In this document: positions 23,408 to 29,678 of the stretch, piece by piece
How positions within the stretch are numbered: the stretch's first letter is position 1
How the letters are laid out: every line of letters starts with the position of its first letter
Source of the DNA: a virus
Reading direction: 5' to 3' (one strand)
Length of the DNA: 39,738 nucleotides
Virus record (IMG/VR): IMGVR_UViG_3300038701_001473
Span: 1-39,738 of that record
The notes under the pieces: model-generated
What the model was told of the DNA's origin: nothing
Seen by the model: only the letters and a program-made list of their open reading frames with translations
Databases searched by the model: none
Translations under genes and position numbers: made by a program

Positions 23408-24660
23408 ACGATAGCCCCCATACGAAATTCTGGCCACTCTGTGGCCTGTGGTGTTTCTTGCGCGCCCATGACGCCATATCCAAACGCATCAGCGAAATGG
23501 CTGGACCAATCATGCAGCGGTCGTGTCTTGAGAACCTGGCGCTTTTCATCAAATTCAGCGCGATACATGCGCAGCGCCTCGATGCCGTCCTTGCAGCCTT
23601 CGGCGTTGAACCAGAACCGATTGAAACGAACCCTTGCAGCTTCAATGCGTTCATCAGCCGAATGCCTTGGAATGACCCTGCAACGGAACCCGCGATTTTC
23701 TAAAAACTCTTTGCGGGTCTTGCCTGTCTGCAATTCCCTTGCCTCGGCATCGTGTGGCAAAAGCAATTCGTGCACCGGGTATGGCAGCGCCTTTAGCCAA
23801 TCCACGTAATGGTCTAGCGCCTGCCCCGATGCTTCATAAGCGTCCAGCCAGTGCCATTCGTTGCCTATGATCTGGAAGCACCAAACGCTAGTTGCGTCAC
23901 CGATGCCCAAATCCATGGCCGCAAAAACATCAGCCGCCTTGTCATAGCGAACAGTGCTTGTGATGCGCTTGTCAGTATCAGCCTGGGCCAATTCCGCCGC
24001 ATAATAAGCGCCTTTGACGTTAGCCTCAAAAGAACACTCGTACTCTTGCGCGAAAGCCTCTGGCGTCATCTGCGCCTTCGCAGCCTTAAGTTCCGCTGGG
24101 TCAATGATGCCAGTTTCACTTGCCTTGAGTGTTAGGCTAAACCAATCCTCAGAAACCTGGGCGCGCTTGTGTATCTCATAGAAAGCGTTGCGGCCTTTAG
24201 GTGTACCAATGAAAGTTGCCCAACCTTTGCGATCCGATAGGGCGGGGCGGATCACCTCATCCCATGCCCTTGGATCAATGTCCCCGGCCTCATCAATCAC
24301 ACACCCATCCAGGTACGTGCCGCGAAGCCGGTCGTAATTTTCTGCACCGTAAAGCCTGATGCGCGCCTTGTTAGGCAAGATAACCGCAAGGTCGCTCTCA
24401 CGAACCTCAGTGCCCGGTATCGCCGCCACATAGCTTTTAAGGTAAGTCCAAGCCACGTCCTTGGCCTGGGCATAGGTTGGCGCGATATAAGCAAAGCGCG
24501 GCTCAAAGCCCTTGGCCCTAGCCGCTTGCCCCACCAAATCTTGAACGCAAGCCACCGTCTTACCAGCACGACGATGCGCGACAATACAAGCAAAGCGTTC
24601 TTCGCGGTTAAGGTATCCTAGAAACTGGTCGCGGCCTTCAATGTGCAGCCTAATTCGCAC
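23404..24660 (-). CDS. terL: Terminase large subunit
   Basis: 418 aa. The N-terminal ATPase has a Walker A-type motif AHRRAGKT (residues 28-35), Walker B CVIDEAGDI, and coupling motif FIGTPKGRN. The C-terminal RNase H-like nuclease has the three metal-binding acidic motifs (AMDLGIGDATS, LLPHDAEA, DWSSHFADAFGYG). It cuts concatemeric DNA and drives it into the procapsid through the portal. It overlaps the small subunit gene by 11 nt and the portal gene by 4 nt. Confidence 0.95.
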   Translation of the reverse strand: MRIRLHIEGRDQFLGYLNREERFACIVAHRRAGKTVACVQDLVGQAARAKGFEPRFAYIAPTYAQAKDVAWTYLKSYVAAIPGTEVRESDLAVILPNKARIRLYGAENYDRLRGTYLDGCVIDEAGDIDPRAWDEVIRPALSDRKGWATFIGTPKGRNAFYEIHKRAQVSEDWFSLTLKASETGIIDPAELKAAKAQMTPEAFAQEYECSFEANVKGAYYAAELAQADTDKRITSTVRYDKAADVFAAMDLGIGDATSVWCFQIIGNEWHWLDAYEASGQALDHYVDWLKALPYPVHELLLPHDAEARELQTGKTRKEFLENRGFRCRVIPRHSADERIEAARVRFNRFWFNAEGCKDGIEALRMYRAEFDEKRQVLKTRPLHDWSSHFADAFGYGVMGAQETPQATEWPEFRMGAIV

Positions 24661-24910
24661 TTGAGCCTTGGCCCCCGATTGTTACCGCAATCTCAACAGC
24701 GCCACCGTCTTGGCCAGTGAGCGCAACCGACTGGAGGTCAGGCAACACTTTTTTTAACAAACCTAAGCCCGCGCTAACTTGCGTTGGCGACATATCGCGC
24801 CGCCCTTCGGCGTGTTCAACAAGGGCGTTAAGAATGTTACTGTTTTGGATTTTAACCCGGTGTTCATCCGACATGCGGAAGCCTGGTTTTCTGCCTCTTT
24901 TTGCTGCCAT
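24650..24910 (-). CDS. terS: Terminase small subunit-like protein
   Basis: 86 aa. A basic N terminus (MAAKRGRKPGFRMSDEHRVK) is followed by a helical region (SNILNALVEHAEGRRDMSPT, QVSAGLGLLKKVLPDLQSVA) seen in small terminase-like proteins. It starts just ahead of terL and overlaps it. It is expected to recognise the packaging site. The N-terminal Lys/Arg cluster probably contacts DNA. Confidence 0.75.
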   Translation of the reverse strand: MAAKRGRKPGFRMSDEHRVKIQNSNILNALVEHAEGRRDMSPTQVSAGLGLLKKVLPDLQSVALTGQDGGAVEIAVTIGGQGSSAN

Positions 24911-24965
24911 AGCGGTAGCACTGCGCGAGTGAACAAACGTGTTCGCGCAGCCCTTTCTTGTTTTG

Positions 24966-25067
24966 TTAGATTAGGCCCATACCGTTTAGCACAGCACCGC
25001 CTACGGTGAATGCAATGAAAGACCATACCAGCAGGTTTACTATTGCGTGGTGCTGGTCTTTGGTCAT
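24966..25067 (-). CDS. 33-aa single-pass membrane miniprotein
   Basis: The sequence reads MTKDQHHAIVNLLVWSFIAF and continues TVGGAVLNGMGLI: a short polar N terminus and one ~22-residue hydrophobic helix. The start ATG (25067) overlaps the stop of the 73-aa gene as ATGA, the pattern of translationally coupled phage genes, which supports a real gene despite its length. No family recognised. Confidence 0.55.
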   Translation of the reverse strand: MTKDQHHAIVNLLVWSFIAFTVGGAVLNGMGLI

Positions 25068-25285
25068 TCGTCGTGGCCTTTGCGATAGTAAGCGTTCTGC
25101 CCGTCTAGCCACGTCTTCTCGCATTCGCCGCGCGCCCAAATGTTATCTAGGGCTTGGCGCATCGAATAGGTGTCGGGTGTGATAATCTGCCCGCCCGCCT
25201 CATCAAGAATATCGGATGCCCAACTCTCCAACTGTGGCCAGTCCTCTGCCTGTAGGAACGCTTCAACAACAACGTTATCTGTCAT
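25064..25285 (-). CDS. Hypothetical acidic protein, 73 aa
   Basis: Small, acidic and helical (VVVEAFLQAEDWPQLESWAS, DILDEAGGQIIT, ALDNIWARGECEKTWLDG). No family recognised. It lies at the start of the late operon just before the 33-aa miniprotein and the terminase genes and is coupled to the former by ATGA. Confidence 0.6.
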   Translation of the reverse strand: MTDNVVVEAFLQAEDWPQLESWASDILDEAGGQIITPDTYSMRQALDNIWARGECEKTWLDGQNAYYRKGHDE

Positions 25286-25303
25286 GTCAGAATATCCATG
25301 CTC

Positions 25304-25540
25304 CTAGGAGGAAGGCTCAGCGCGCCACTTGAGGTGATTGCGGGCGTAAACGATCCACAGCGCGATATTCATGGGGATCAGGCCCCAAGATGCCGACACA
25401 ATGATCCAAGTGAGCCAGAGGCCCTGGTTACCCAGCCCAACAAGCCATGTGTAAGACTTGCGGTCGCCTGCAATGAACATTGTGTAGATCGTGATCGCTG
25501 ACAGCAGCCACGGCAGATATGCAACGATAGCGGATGTCAT
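25304..25540 (-). CDS. Small polytopic membrane protein, 78 aa
   Basis: Three hydrophobic stretches: residues ~4-22, ~31-48 and ~51-66 (for example LPWLLSAITIYTMFIAG and GLWLTWIIVSASWGLIPM). A 3-TM protein with WLVGLGNQGLWLTWI followed by a Trp/Asn-rich end (YARNHLKW) recalls small phage membrane proteins of unknown role. Preceded by the 30-aa miniprotein gene by four bases. It could be a second holin-type or superinfection-exclusion protein. Confidence 0.65.
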   Translation of the reverse strand: MTSAIVAYLPWLLSAITIYTMFIAGDRKSYTWLVGLGNQGLWLTWIIVSASWGLIPMNIALWIVYARNHLKWRAEPSS

Positions 25541-25544
25541 CCCA

Positions 25545-25637
25545 TCACCTCATGAAAGACAGGGCGATAAGCACCGCGCCTGATACGTAAAACCAAGTCG
25601 CCGCTGATTGTATTCTTAGGTACGTGCGCTTTGTCAT
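25545..25637 (-). CDS. 30-aa single-pass membrane miniprotein
   Basis: It reads MTKRTYLRIQSAATWFYVSG followed by AVLIALSFMR: a basic N terminus and one hydrophobic helix. It is the first minus-strand gene after the control region and ends a few bases before the 78-aa membrane protein start. The purine-rich GGGGCCAAG leader is a modest ribosome site. No family recognised. Confidence 0.45.
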   Translation of the reverse strand: MTKRTYLRIQSAATWFYVSGAVLIALSFMR

Positions 25638-25686
25638 CTTGGCCCCATGAAAACGCAGAAAATCCGCCAAAAGCGCATTTAGGCCC

Positions 25687-25715
25687 TTGCATCATGTCCG
25701 CAGATTGCGTATATA
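25687..25715 (+). promoter_or_regulatory. Sigma70-type promoter for the HTH/small-gene unit
   Basis: TTGCAT (25687-25692), 17-bp spacer, TATATA (25710-25715). An AAGGAG ribosome site (25729-25734) and ATG at 25743 follow. The base C directly before the -35 gives CTTGCAT, a heptamer also found at the 32866 promoter. Confidence 0.75.
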
Positions 25716-25742
25716 TAAATCACCAACCAAGGAGACAGACAG

Positions 25743-25976
25743 ATGACCATTTATTACGCAGCACAATCACCGCGCGGCTTCTCAAACGAAGTTAATGTCT
25801 ACCGCTTCAGCGACAAGCAAAAGCGTGATGCATGGGTAGCAGAACATGGGCACGATGGTGACGTAAACGGCGCGGCGATGGGTGCCTACACGATAACCCA
25901 AAAAGAGGCGCGCAAATTAGTCGGCTGGCCGCTCAATAGCCAAGAGGCCGCAATGTTTATGGGTGACGTTCAATGA
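25743..25976 (+). CDS. Hypothetical protein, 77 aa
   Basis: No family recognised. The sequence (MTIYYAAQSPRGFSNEVNVY, RFSDKQKRDAWVAEHGHDGD, ITQKEARKLVGWPL) looks like a small globular alpha/beta protein. A strong AAGGAG site and promoter precede it, so it should be well expressed early. Coupled by ATGA to the following HTH gene, so the two probably work together or are co-regulated. Confidence 0.75.
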   Translation: MTIYYAAQSPRGFSNEVNVYRFSDKQKRDAWVAEHGHDGDVNGAAMGAYTITQKEARKLVGWPLNSQEAAMFMGDVQ

Positions 25977-26164
25977 CCCCCGCCCAATTCCACCAATGGC
26001 TCGCAGCTATGAAAGCTGCGGGCCTTGCCCGTTCCGACGCCGAATGTGGGCGCCTGCTAGGACGCTCTGCGGATCAGGTTGTGAGGTATAAGGACAAGGG
26101 CGCTGATCGCTCTATTGCCCTTGCCTGTCGTGCCTTGCTTCACAGGCTTGATCCGTATTCATGA
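25973..26164 (+). CDS. HTH protein, copy A of a duplicated unit, 63 aa
   Basis: Predicted small DNA-binding protein: MTPAQFHQWLAAMKAAGLAR, then SDAECGRLLGRSADQVVRYK with an HTH-like SDAECGRLLGRSADQV, and a C-terminal helix IALACRALLHRLD. It is about 73% identical to the 63-aa protein at 26534 by direct residue comparison. The ATG overlaps the upstream stop (ATGA). The gene is followed by a 30-bp block repeated after the second copy. Likely a regulator; no target known. Confidence 0.8.
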   Translation: MTPAQFHQWLAAMKAAGLARSDAECGRLLGRSADQVVRYKDKGADRSIALACRALLHRLDPYS

Positions 26165-26189
26165 AAAAGCCCGCTGGGCGAACCATGCG
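26160..26189 (+). repeat. 30-bp repeat block, copy 1
   Basis: Begins at the stop codon overlap of HTH copy A and is identical to 26721-26750 after HTH copy B. It contains CATG, AAAAAGCCCGCTGGGC and GAACCATGCG. On the minus strand the core is GCCC-agc-GGGC-TTTTT, terminator-like. On the plus strand the ATG could start small coupled reading frames (MKKPAGRTMR...). Confidence 0.85.
26164..26179 (-). terminator. Terminator-like element, copy 1
   Basis: Minus-strand GCCC-agc-GGGC followed by TTTTT. The stem is only 4 bp, though an alternative CCCGC/GCGGG pair (26170-26174 with 26187-26191) could extend it in this copy. It may end minus-strand early transcripts from the replication genes. Confidence 0.4.
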
Positions 26190-26198
26190 GGTGAGTTG

Positions 26199-26215
26199 TT
26201 TGCATAAAGTGCAAA
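26199..26215 (+). other. Variable hairpin after repeat block, copy 1
   Basis: TTTGCA-taaag-TGCAAA is a perfect 6-bp stem starting ten bases after the 30-bp repeat. At the equivalent place after copy 2 a different but also perfect stem exists (26758-26778), so the structure is kept while sequence differs. Confidence 0.5.
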
Positions 26216-26218
26216 GAA

Positions 26219-26241
26219 GTATTGCAGCGCCCCGGCAAGCC
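26219..26241 (+). repeat. Repeat block (GTATTGCAGCGCCCCGG...), copy 1
   Basis: A 23-bp block matching 26899-26921 with one mismatch. It ends the repeated unit that follows each HTH gene. Confidence 0.75.
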
Positions 26242-26278
26242 GAATGGCTACAACACACAACAGGAAAGATTGCCCAAT

Positions 26279-26512
26279 ATGCAAGAACGGAAGTGCTCTA
26301 TAAGCCATGTTAATGTAGTGGTTTGCGAAAGACGCGCCATTTACGTCAATGACACGAGAATAACAAACAGGGCCACAAAATGGGGGTTGCGCCATGTTTT
26401 GGCGTCGTTTTCATGCGCGCCAGACGAGGTTGTCAAAGAATGCCTAGCACGCGGCTTCAAGGATCACGTGGAGGCGATTGATGACCCAAAATATGCGCCA
26501 ACTAACAAGTAA
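26279..26512 (+). CDS. Hypothetical protein, 77 aa, between the duplicated HTH units
   Basis: No family recognised. It reads MQERKCSISHVNVVVCERRA and on to ITNRATKWGLRHVLASFSCA; three cysteines are present. The ATG at 26279 lies 11 bases after AGGAAAG. It sits between the two copies of the repeat as possible cargo. A competing small frame (26161-26313) beginning at the HTH stop overlaps its 5' end. Confidence 0.55.
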   Translation: MQERKCSISHVNVVVCERRAIYVNDTRITNRATKWGLRHVLASFSCAPDEVVKECLARGFKDHVEAIDDPKYAPTNK

Positions 26513-26533
26513 TCCTTGCCAGTTGAAAAGAAA

Positions 26534-26725
26534 ATGACTGCAACCCAGCTTCACCAATGGCTCGCTGACATGAAGGCTGCGGGCCTAGCCCGTTCCGACG
26601 CCGAATGTGCCAGATTGCTTGGCGTATCAGCCAACAGCGTGGTTTCGTTTAAGGCCCGTGGTGGTGATAGGCGACTGGCCCTTGCCTGCCGTGCTTTGCT
26701 TCACCGCCTTGAACCGTATCCATGA
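26534..26725 (+). CDS. HTH protein, copy B of a duplicated unit, 63 aa
   Basis: Paralogue of the 25973 protein with the same length: MTATQLHQWLADMKAAGLAR, then SDAECARLLGVSANSVVSFK and LALACRALLHRLE. About 46 of 63 residues are identical, and most differences lie in the presumed recognition region (RSADQVVRYKD versus VSANSVVSFKA), as if the copies bind different sites. The ATG at 26534 gives the same length as copy A; a TTG at 26516 is also in frame. The ribosome site is weak. Confidence 0.78.
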   Translation: MTATQLHQWLADMKAAGLARSDAECARLLGVSANSVVSFKARGGDRRLALACRALLHRLEPYP

Positions 26726-26750
26726 AAAAGCCCGCTGGGCGAACCATGCG
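26721..26750 (+). repeat. 30-bp repeat block, copy 2
   Basis: Identical to 26160-26189 and in the same position relative to the HTH gene stop. Confidence 0.85.
26725..26740 (-). terminator. Terminator-like element, copy 2
   Basis: Same minus-strand GCCC-agc-GGGC-TTTTT arrangement as copy 1. It is the first such element met by minus-strand transcription leaving the 27263 gene. Confidence 0.45.
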
Positions 26751-27141
26751 AACGACTTATGTGCGCTTTTTGCACATATGTACTGAGTGCGCCTTTTGGG
26801 CGGGAATTGGAGCGGGTGTGCCTTACCGTGGTGTACCGGCCCTAAGGGCGCACATGCTACGGCGACCCATAAGGGAAGTCCCGCTGTCCGTAGTGTCTGT
26901 ATTGCAGCGCCCCGGAAAGCCTTGAAACCGAGCCAAGCATACGAAAGCCACCTTACCCGGCGATGGCCAAGGCTCAGACTGCAATAAGGTTCAGGCGTGG
27001 GCGCATACCCATCTTTGGTTCCAGATTGGCTACTGGAGCGAGGATCAAAGCCGTTAGGCAGTGTCCGCCTGAATTGGTATCGCACGGGCCGGGCACCACC
27101 CCGGCTTCACCGATGCTAGCTTTCGGTTAAGCTTGGCCCTA
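26751..27141 (+). ncRNA. Candidate structured noncoding RNA region
   Basis: About 390 bases with no convincing gene but many nested inverted repeats: TATGTGC/GCACATA (26758-26778); imperfect GTGTGCCTTA/TAAGGGCGCAC (26816-26853); GGGCGC/GCGCCC (26846-26912) enclosing CTACGG/CCGTAG (26857-26893) and a GGG/CCC tip; a cloverleaf-like 84-nt fold (26990-27073); and GCCGGG/CCCGGC (27088-27105). The strand of transcription is not certain; plus is assumed because it follows the HTH gene. No known RNA family was recognised. The remaining 27142-27262 holds only GGCGC-aaa-GCGCC (27215-27227). Confidence 0.45.
26899..26921 (+). repeat. Repeat block (GTATTGCAGCGCCCCGG...), copy 2
   Basis: Matches 26219-26241 with one mismatch. 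Its GCGCCC can pair with GGGCGC at 26846-26851. Confidence 0.75.
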
Positions 27142-27262
27142 AAACATATTGTTTACAGCGCCGCCGTGCGAATTAGATGGGATAGCCGAAGCCACCCAAA
27201 CTGAATTTCATACCGGCGCAAAGCGCCAGCTTACCCCTTACTTGCACAAAAAGTTTAACCTG

Positions 27263-27778
27263 TCAAGCGGTTTCGCAATAAATGCCCCAGGCATCGCAAA
27301 GCTCTGTAAGCTTCTGCCGAACCATGAAACGGGCAACCGCCACGGCCTGCGCTTTGTTTGTCTCACCCATTAGCCGCCCAGCATCCTCAAGCGTCTGGTC
27401 ATCACACACAACGGCCTCAAACACAGCGCCATACCATTTACCCACCAAGCGGCTTGCTTTGCCGTATTCGGCCCAATGATAGGCCGCTGCTTCGCTTTCG
27501 TGCATACCATTGCCACCACCGCCTGTTGCGTTAAAATCCACGGTCTTTGCGTGACCGGATAGGCCAGCCTGGTATTTGTGCTGGGCATAGCGCTTTCCAG
27601 CCTCATGCATTCCTGCGCATATCTGGCCCTTGTCGCGCATGCGTTGCAATGGGCTTATGACCTTGGCCTTGCGTTCGGACTTACTCACACCGCTAATCAG
27701 CACAAAATCATGCTTGCGGCGTTCTTTGGTGCCTAAGTCATTGCGGGTAGGCTGCTGCTTGGTGGTTGGCTTGGTCAT
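27263..27778 (-). CDS. Hypothetical phage regulator-like protein, 171 aa
   Basis: A basic, Lys/Gln-rich N terminus is followed by ISPLQRMRDKGQICAGMHEA, GKRYAQHKYQAGLSGHAKTV, and a helical C-terminal half (LMGETNKAQAVAVARFMVRQ, KLTELCDAWGIY). The layout resembles DUF6456-like/late-regulator proteins of alphaproteobacterial phages, in which a C-terminal HTH-like region is present, but I cannot be sure. The ATG at 27778 overlaps the 30-aa gene stop (ATGA) and follows GGGGA; an upstream ATG (27814) lacks such a site. As the last gene of the early minus operon it could switch on late genes. Confidence 0.6.
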   Translation of the reverse strand: MTKPTTKQQPTRNDLGTKERRKHDFVLISGVSKSERKAKVISPLQRMRDKGQICAGMHEAGKRYAQHKYQAGLSGHAKTVDFNATGGGGNGMHESEAAAYHWAEYGKASRLVGKWYGAVFEAVVCDDQTLEDAGRLMGETNKAQAVAVARFMVRQKLTELCDAWGIYCETA

Positions 27779-27867
27779 GGGTTTAGCGGTCCCCAATTTA
27801 GCGCCAGAAGCCATGCAAGATTTGCGATCAGGCCCCCAACAAGCAAGCCATTAGAGAATTGCCGCAT
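27775..27867 (-). CDS. 30-aa single-pass membrane miniprotein
   Basis: Reads MRQFSNGLLVGGLIANLAWL then LALNWGPLNP: one hydrophobic helix. The start overlaps the stop of the 115-aa gene (TGATG) and the stop overlaps the start of the next gene (ATGA), so the frame is fixed at both ends by coupling. No family recognised. Confidence 0.55.
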   Translation of the reverse strand: MRQFSNGLLVGGLIANLAWLLALNWGPLNP

Positions 27868-28214
27868 CACTCGCACTCCTCTGGATGGGGGATGGGTGCC
27901 CATTTGGTGGCAGGCGCAAAAATCTGGTAATCAAATGTTGATCGCCATTCTTCAATATCACTGTCCCAAACCGCAGATGCTACGCTCCCGTCCCCACTGC
28001 CCATGACCAAAACAGCTGAGTTTTTGGGCGCTGCATCCATGTCAGTTGACCACATCGCAGCGAAGGCGGCTTCAATGGCAAACCGAGCGGCCTCTCGGTA
28101 GAAGTCCCGATCATATTCGTCGATTTCGTCCCATGCGCCCGTATGGTCGTCCTGATCAACCTTTCGCGCAAACTCTTTGGCCGCCGCCTCTATCATTTCT
28201 GGTGTGGGTTTCAT
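27867..28214 (-). CDS. DUF551-like small protein, 115 aa
   Basis: N-terminal helices (MKPTPEMIEAAAKEFARKVD) and a C-terminal DUF551-type motif: MDAAPKNSAVLVMGSGDG, VWDSDIEEW and FAPATKWAPIPHPEE, matching the W..I.TAPK-G..vL ... W ... PTHW.PLP pattern. The same motif occurs in the 69-aa protein at 32552. Function unknown; common in phages. Four-base overlap with the zinc-motif gene. Confidence 0.65.
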   Translation of the reverse strand: MKPTPEMIEAAAKEFARKVDQDDHTGAWDEIDEYDRDFYREAARFAIEAAFAAMWSTDMDAAPKNSAVLVMGSGDGSVASAVWDSDIEEWRSTFDYQIFAPATKWAPIPHPEECE

Positions 28215-28432
28215 GGGGTGGTCTCCAAGCGCAATTCACTTGGATGCCAGCAACTAGCACAGATACGCTTTCGCGGGTCTGCATTAAGTTCGGCAATTCT
28301 ATCAACAAGCCGGTCTGTGTTCCGTGACACCTTAGCACTGACAGTGCACCCACAACTTGTGCATTCATACTCAATGAACGGACCTCTTACACCCCGCGCG
28401 CGTGGTTCTTTTATTTTTGAAAATTGTGTCAT
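28211..28432 (-). CDS. Small zinc-finger-like protein, 73 aa
   Basis: Two CxxC pairs (YECTSCGCTVSA and RICASCWHPSEL) about 35 residues apart form a likely zinc ribbon. The ATG at 28432 is six bases after AGGAGG (28439-28444), which also overlaps the ssb stop. It may bind DNA or protein. No specific family recognised. Confidence 0.65.
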   Translation of the reverse strand: MTQFSKIKEPRARGVRGPFIEYECTSCGCTVSAKVSRNTDRLVDRIAELNADPRKRICASCWHPSELRLETTP

Positions 28433-28441
28433 ATCCACCTC

Positions 28442-28876
28442 CTAAAACGGGATGTCGTCATCAAGATCAGCGGGCGCATGGCCGCTTCCTTGGCCGGTTT
28501 GCTGCTGTCCGCCCTGGCCTTCTGACCGCCCGTCAAGCATGGTGAGTTCGCCGCGATACTTTTGCAACACGATTTCGGTTGAGTACCGATCTTGGCCGTT
28601 TTGATCCTGGTATTTGCGGGTCTGTAGCTGGCCTTCCAGATACACCTTACTGCCCTTCTTGAGGTACTGCTCGGCGACCTTAGCTAGGTTCTCATTAAAG
28701 ATAACCACGCGGTGCCATTCGGACTTTTCGCGGCGCTCGCCAGTGTTCTTGTCTTTCCATGTCTCAGACGTAGCGATGGAAAGGTTCACCAGCTTGTCGC
28801 CAGACTGCATGGTTTTGACTTCAGGGTCAGCGCCTAGGTTGCCGACCAAAATCACTTTGTTGACGGAACCAGCCAT
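28442..28876 (-). CDS. ssb: Single-stranded DNA-binding protein
   Basis: 144 aa. A classic bacterial-type OB-fold [83 protein letters not shown], and a Gly/Gln-rich linker ending in the acidic tail DDDIPF that recruits replication and repair proteins. It covers single-stranded DNA during phage replication and recombination with the Rad52-like and NinB-like proteins. TGATG junction with the upstream membrane protein. Confidence 0.97.
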   Translation of the reverse strand: MAGSVNKVILVGNLGADPEVKTMQSGDKLVNLSIATSETWKDKNTGERREKSEWHRVVIFNENLAKVAEQYLKKGSKVYLEGQLQTRKYQDQNGQDRYSTEIVLQKYRGELTMLDGRSEGQGGQQQTGQGSGHAPADLDDDIPF

Positions 28877-29133
28877 CAGTTCGCACCTCGCTCAAGTTCG
28901 TCAAGCTTGGCGCGTGCCTCTGCCAGCGTGTAGCGCGATTTAACCGTGGTCGCTGTGACGCGGCTAATCATGAATAAGACGGCAAACAACCCGCCGATCC
29001 ATTGAAGCGCTGTGCTGCCCACCCACCAGCCAAGCATCGTAAGCCCACCTAAAACGATGGCCGTCCAAGCATCGCGAGCAACCGACTTCCAAAGCCGATC
29101 ATCGGCCAGCACGATAATTTCAATCTTAGCCAT
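28876..29133 (-). CDS. Small membrane protein, 85 aa
   Basis: Two hydrophobic helices (about residues 23-39 and 44-60; [16 protein letters not shown] and [15 protein letters not shown]) in a hairpin, then a helical charged tail ([17 protein letters not shown]). No family recognised. Stop overlaps the ssb start. Confidence 0.7.
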   Translation of the reverse strand: MAKIEIIVLADDRLWKSVARDAWTAIVLGGLTMLGWWVGSTALQWIGGLFAVLFMISRVTATTVKSRYTLAEARAKLDELERGAN

Positions 29134-29403
29134 CTATACGGCCTCCACAGGTTCATAGGTTGCTTCAAAAATGTCAGGCTTGCAGGGGTACAGTTCACCC
29201 TGCACGCCCCTAATGATCCAGTCGCCGGGGCTGGCAGTCATTTCACCTTCGAGTGTTTTAATAGCTATCTTATTCCCCAAGAAATACCACACGTCCTCAG
29301 GTATCGAATAAAGGAAATCTAATAACTCGTCCGAAAAGTCGCCGCCCGCTTCGGGAAGTTGGTGGGCTTCAATTACGATTGGTTTTTTGCGATAATGGCC
29401 CAT
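29134..29403 (-). CDS. Hypothetical conserved phage protein, 89 aa
   Basis: Starts MGHYRKKPIVIEAHQ and ends in the conserved GDWIIRGVQGELYPCKPDIF, EATYEPVEAV. This YRKKPv.IEA ... PGDWIIrGVqGElYpckpdiFe.tYepv pattern is found in a widespread small phage protein of unknown function. Confidence 0.8.
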   Translation of the reverse strand: MGHYRKKPIVIEAHQLPEAGGDFSDELLDFLYSIPEDVWYFLGNKIAIKTLEGEMTASPGDWIIRGVQGELYPCKPDIFEATYEPVEAV

Positions 29404-29678
29404 CAGACGGCCTCCTGTGTGGTGAGTTTCGAGAAATATTCACGGGCTTTTAGTGCGGGTGCAGCGGCTGCTTTCACAGTGCGGAAATTCAATCCAATGC
29501 CATTACCTTCATTTTCAAAACGCACCGGAACAAGCGGCGCAAAACCTCTATCCAAAGCCTCAAGTGCCCACGCACTTTCAGGGTTTTTGCTTTTGACAGT
29601 GATGCCATGGCCGGTTGCTACCCACACTTCACCAGCTGGGGTTTTGTGTGAAACGCGCATTTTAACGAGGCAGCTCAT
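29403..29678 (-). CDS. Hypothetical protein, 91 aa
   Basis: No family recognised (MSCLVKMRVSHKTPAGEVWV, ATGHGITVKSKNPESAWALE). It overlaps its neighbours by one and four bases, which supports it as a real gene in the early operon. Confidence 0.6.
   Translation of the reverse strand: MSCLVKMRVSHKTPAGEVWVATGHGITVKSKNPESAWALEALDRGFAPLVPVRFENEGNGIGLNFRTVKAAAAPALKAREYFSKLTTQEAV

Noticed and set aside
24763-25026. Minus-strand 87-aa frame across the small terminase gene
   Set aside because: It overlaps the terminase small subunit and the 33-aa gene in another frame and has unusual composition. A shadow frame.
26722-26925. Reading frames starting MKKPAGRTMR after each HTH gene
   Set aside because: The ATG overlaps the HTH stop, but the frame lies in the repeat and hairpin region, the products of the two copies diverge completely after ten residues, and no ribosome site is seen. 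Treated as noncoding.
26940-27075. Possible group I intron core: CAGACTGC ... GCAGT pseudoknot with ACCTTA/TAAGGT
   Set aside because: The P7-like pairing and P3-like order are suggestive, but there is no room for P4-P6, the S strand has an extra G, and no exon or homing gene is interrupted. More likely chance within a hairpin-rich stretch.
27149-27373. Plus-strand frame of 74 aa
   Set aside because: It overlaps the 171-aa minus-strand gene, lacks a ribosome site, and has no recognisable domain.
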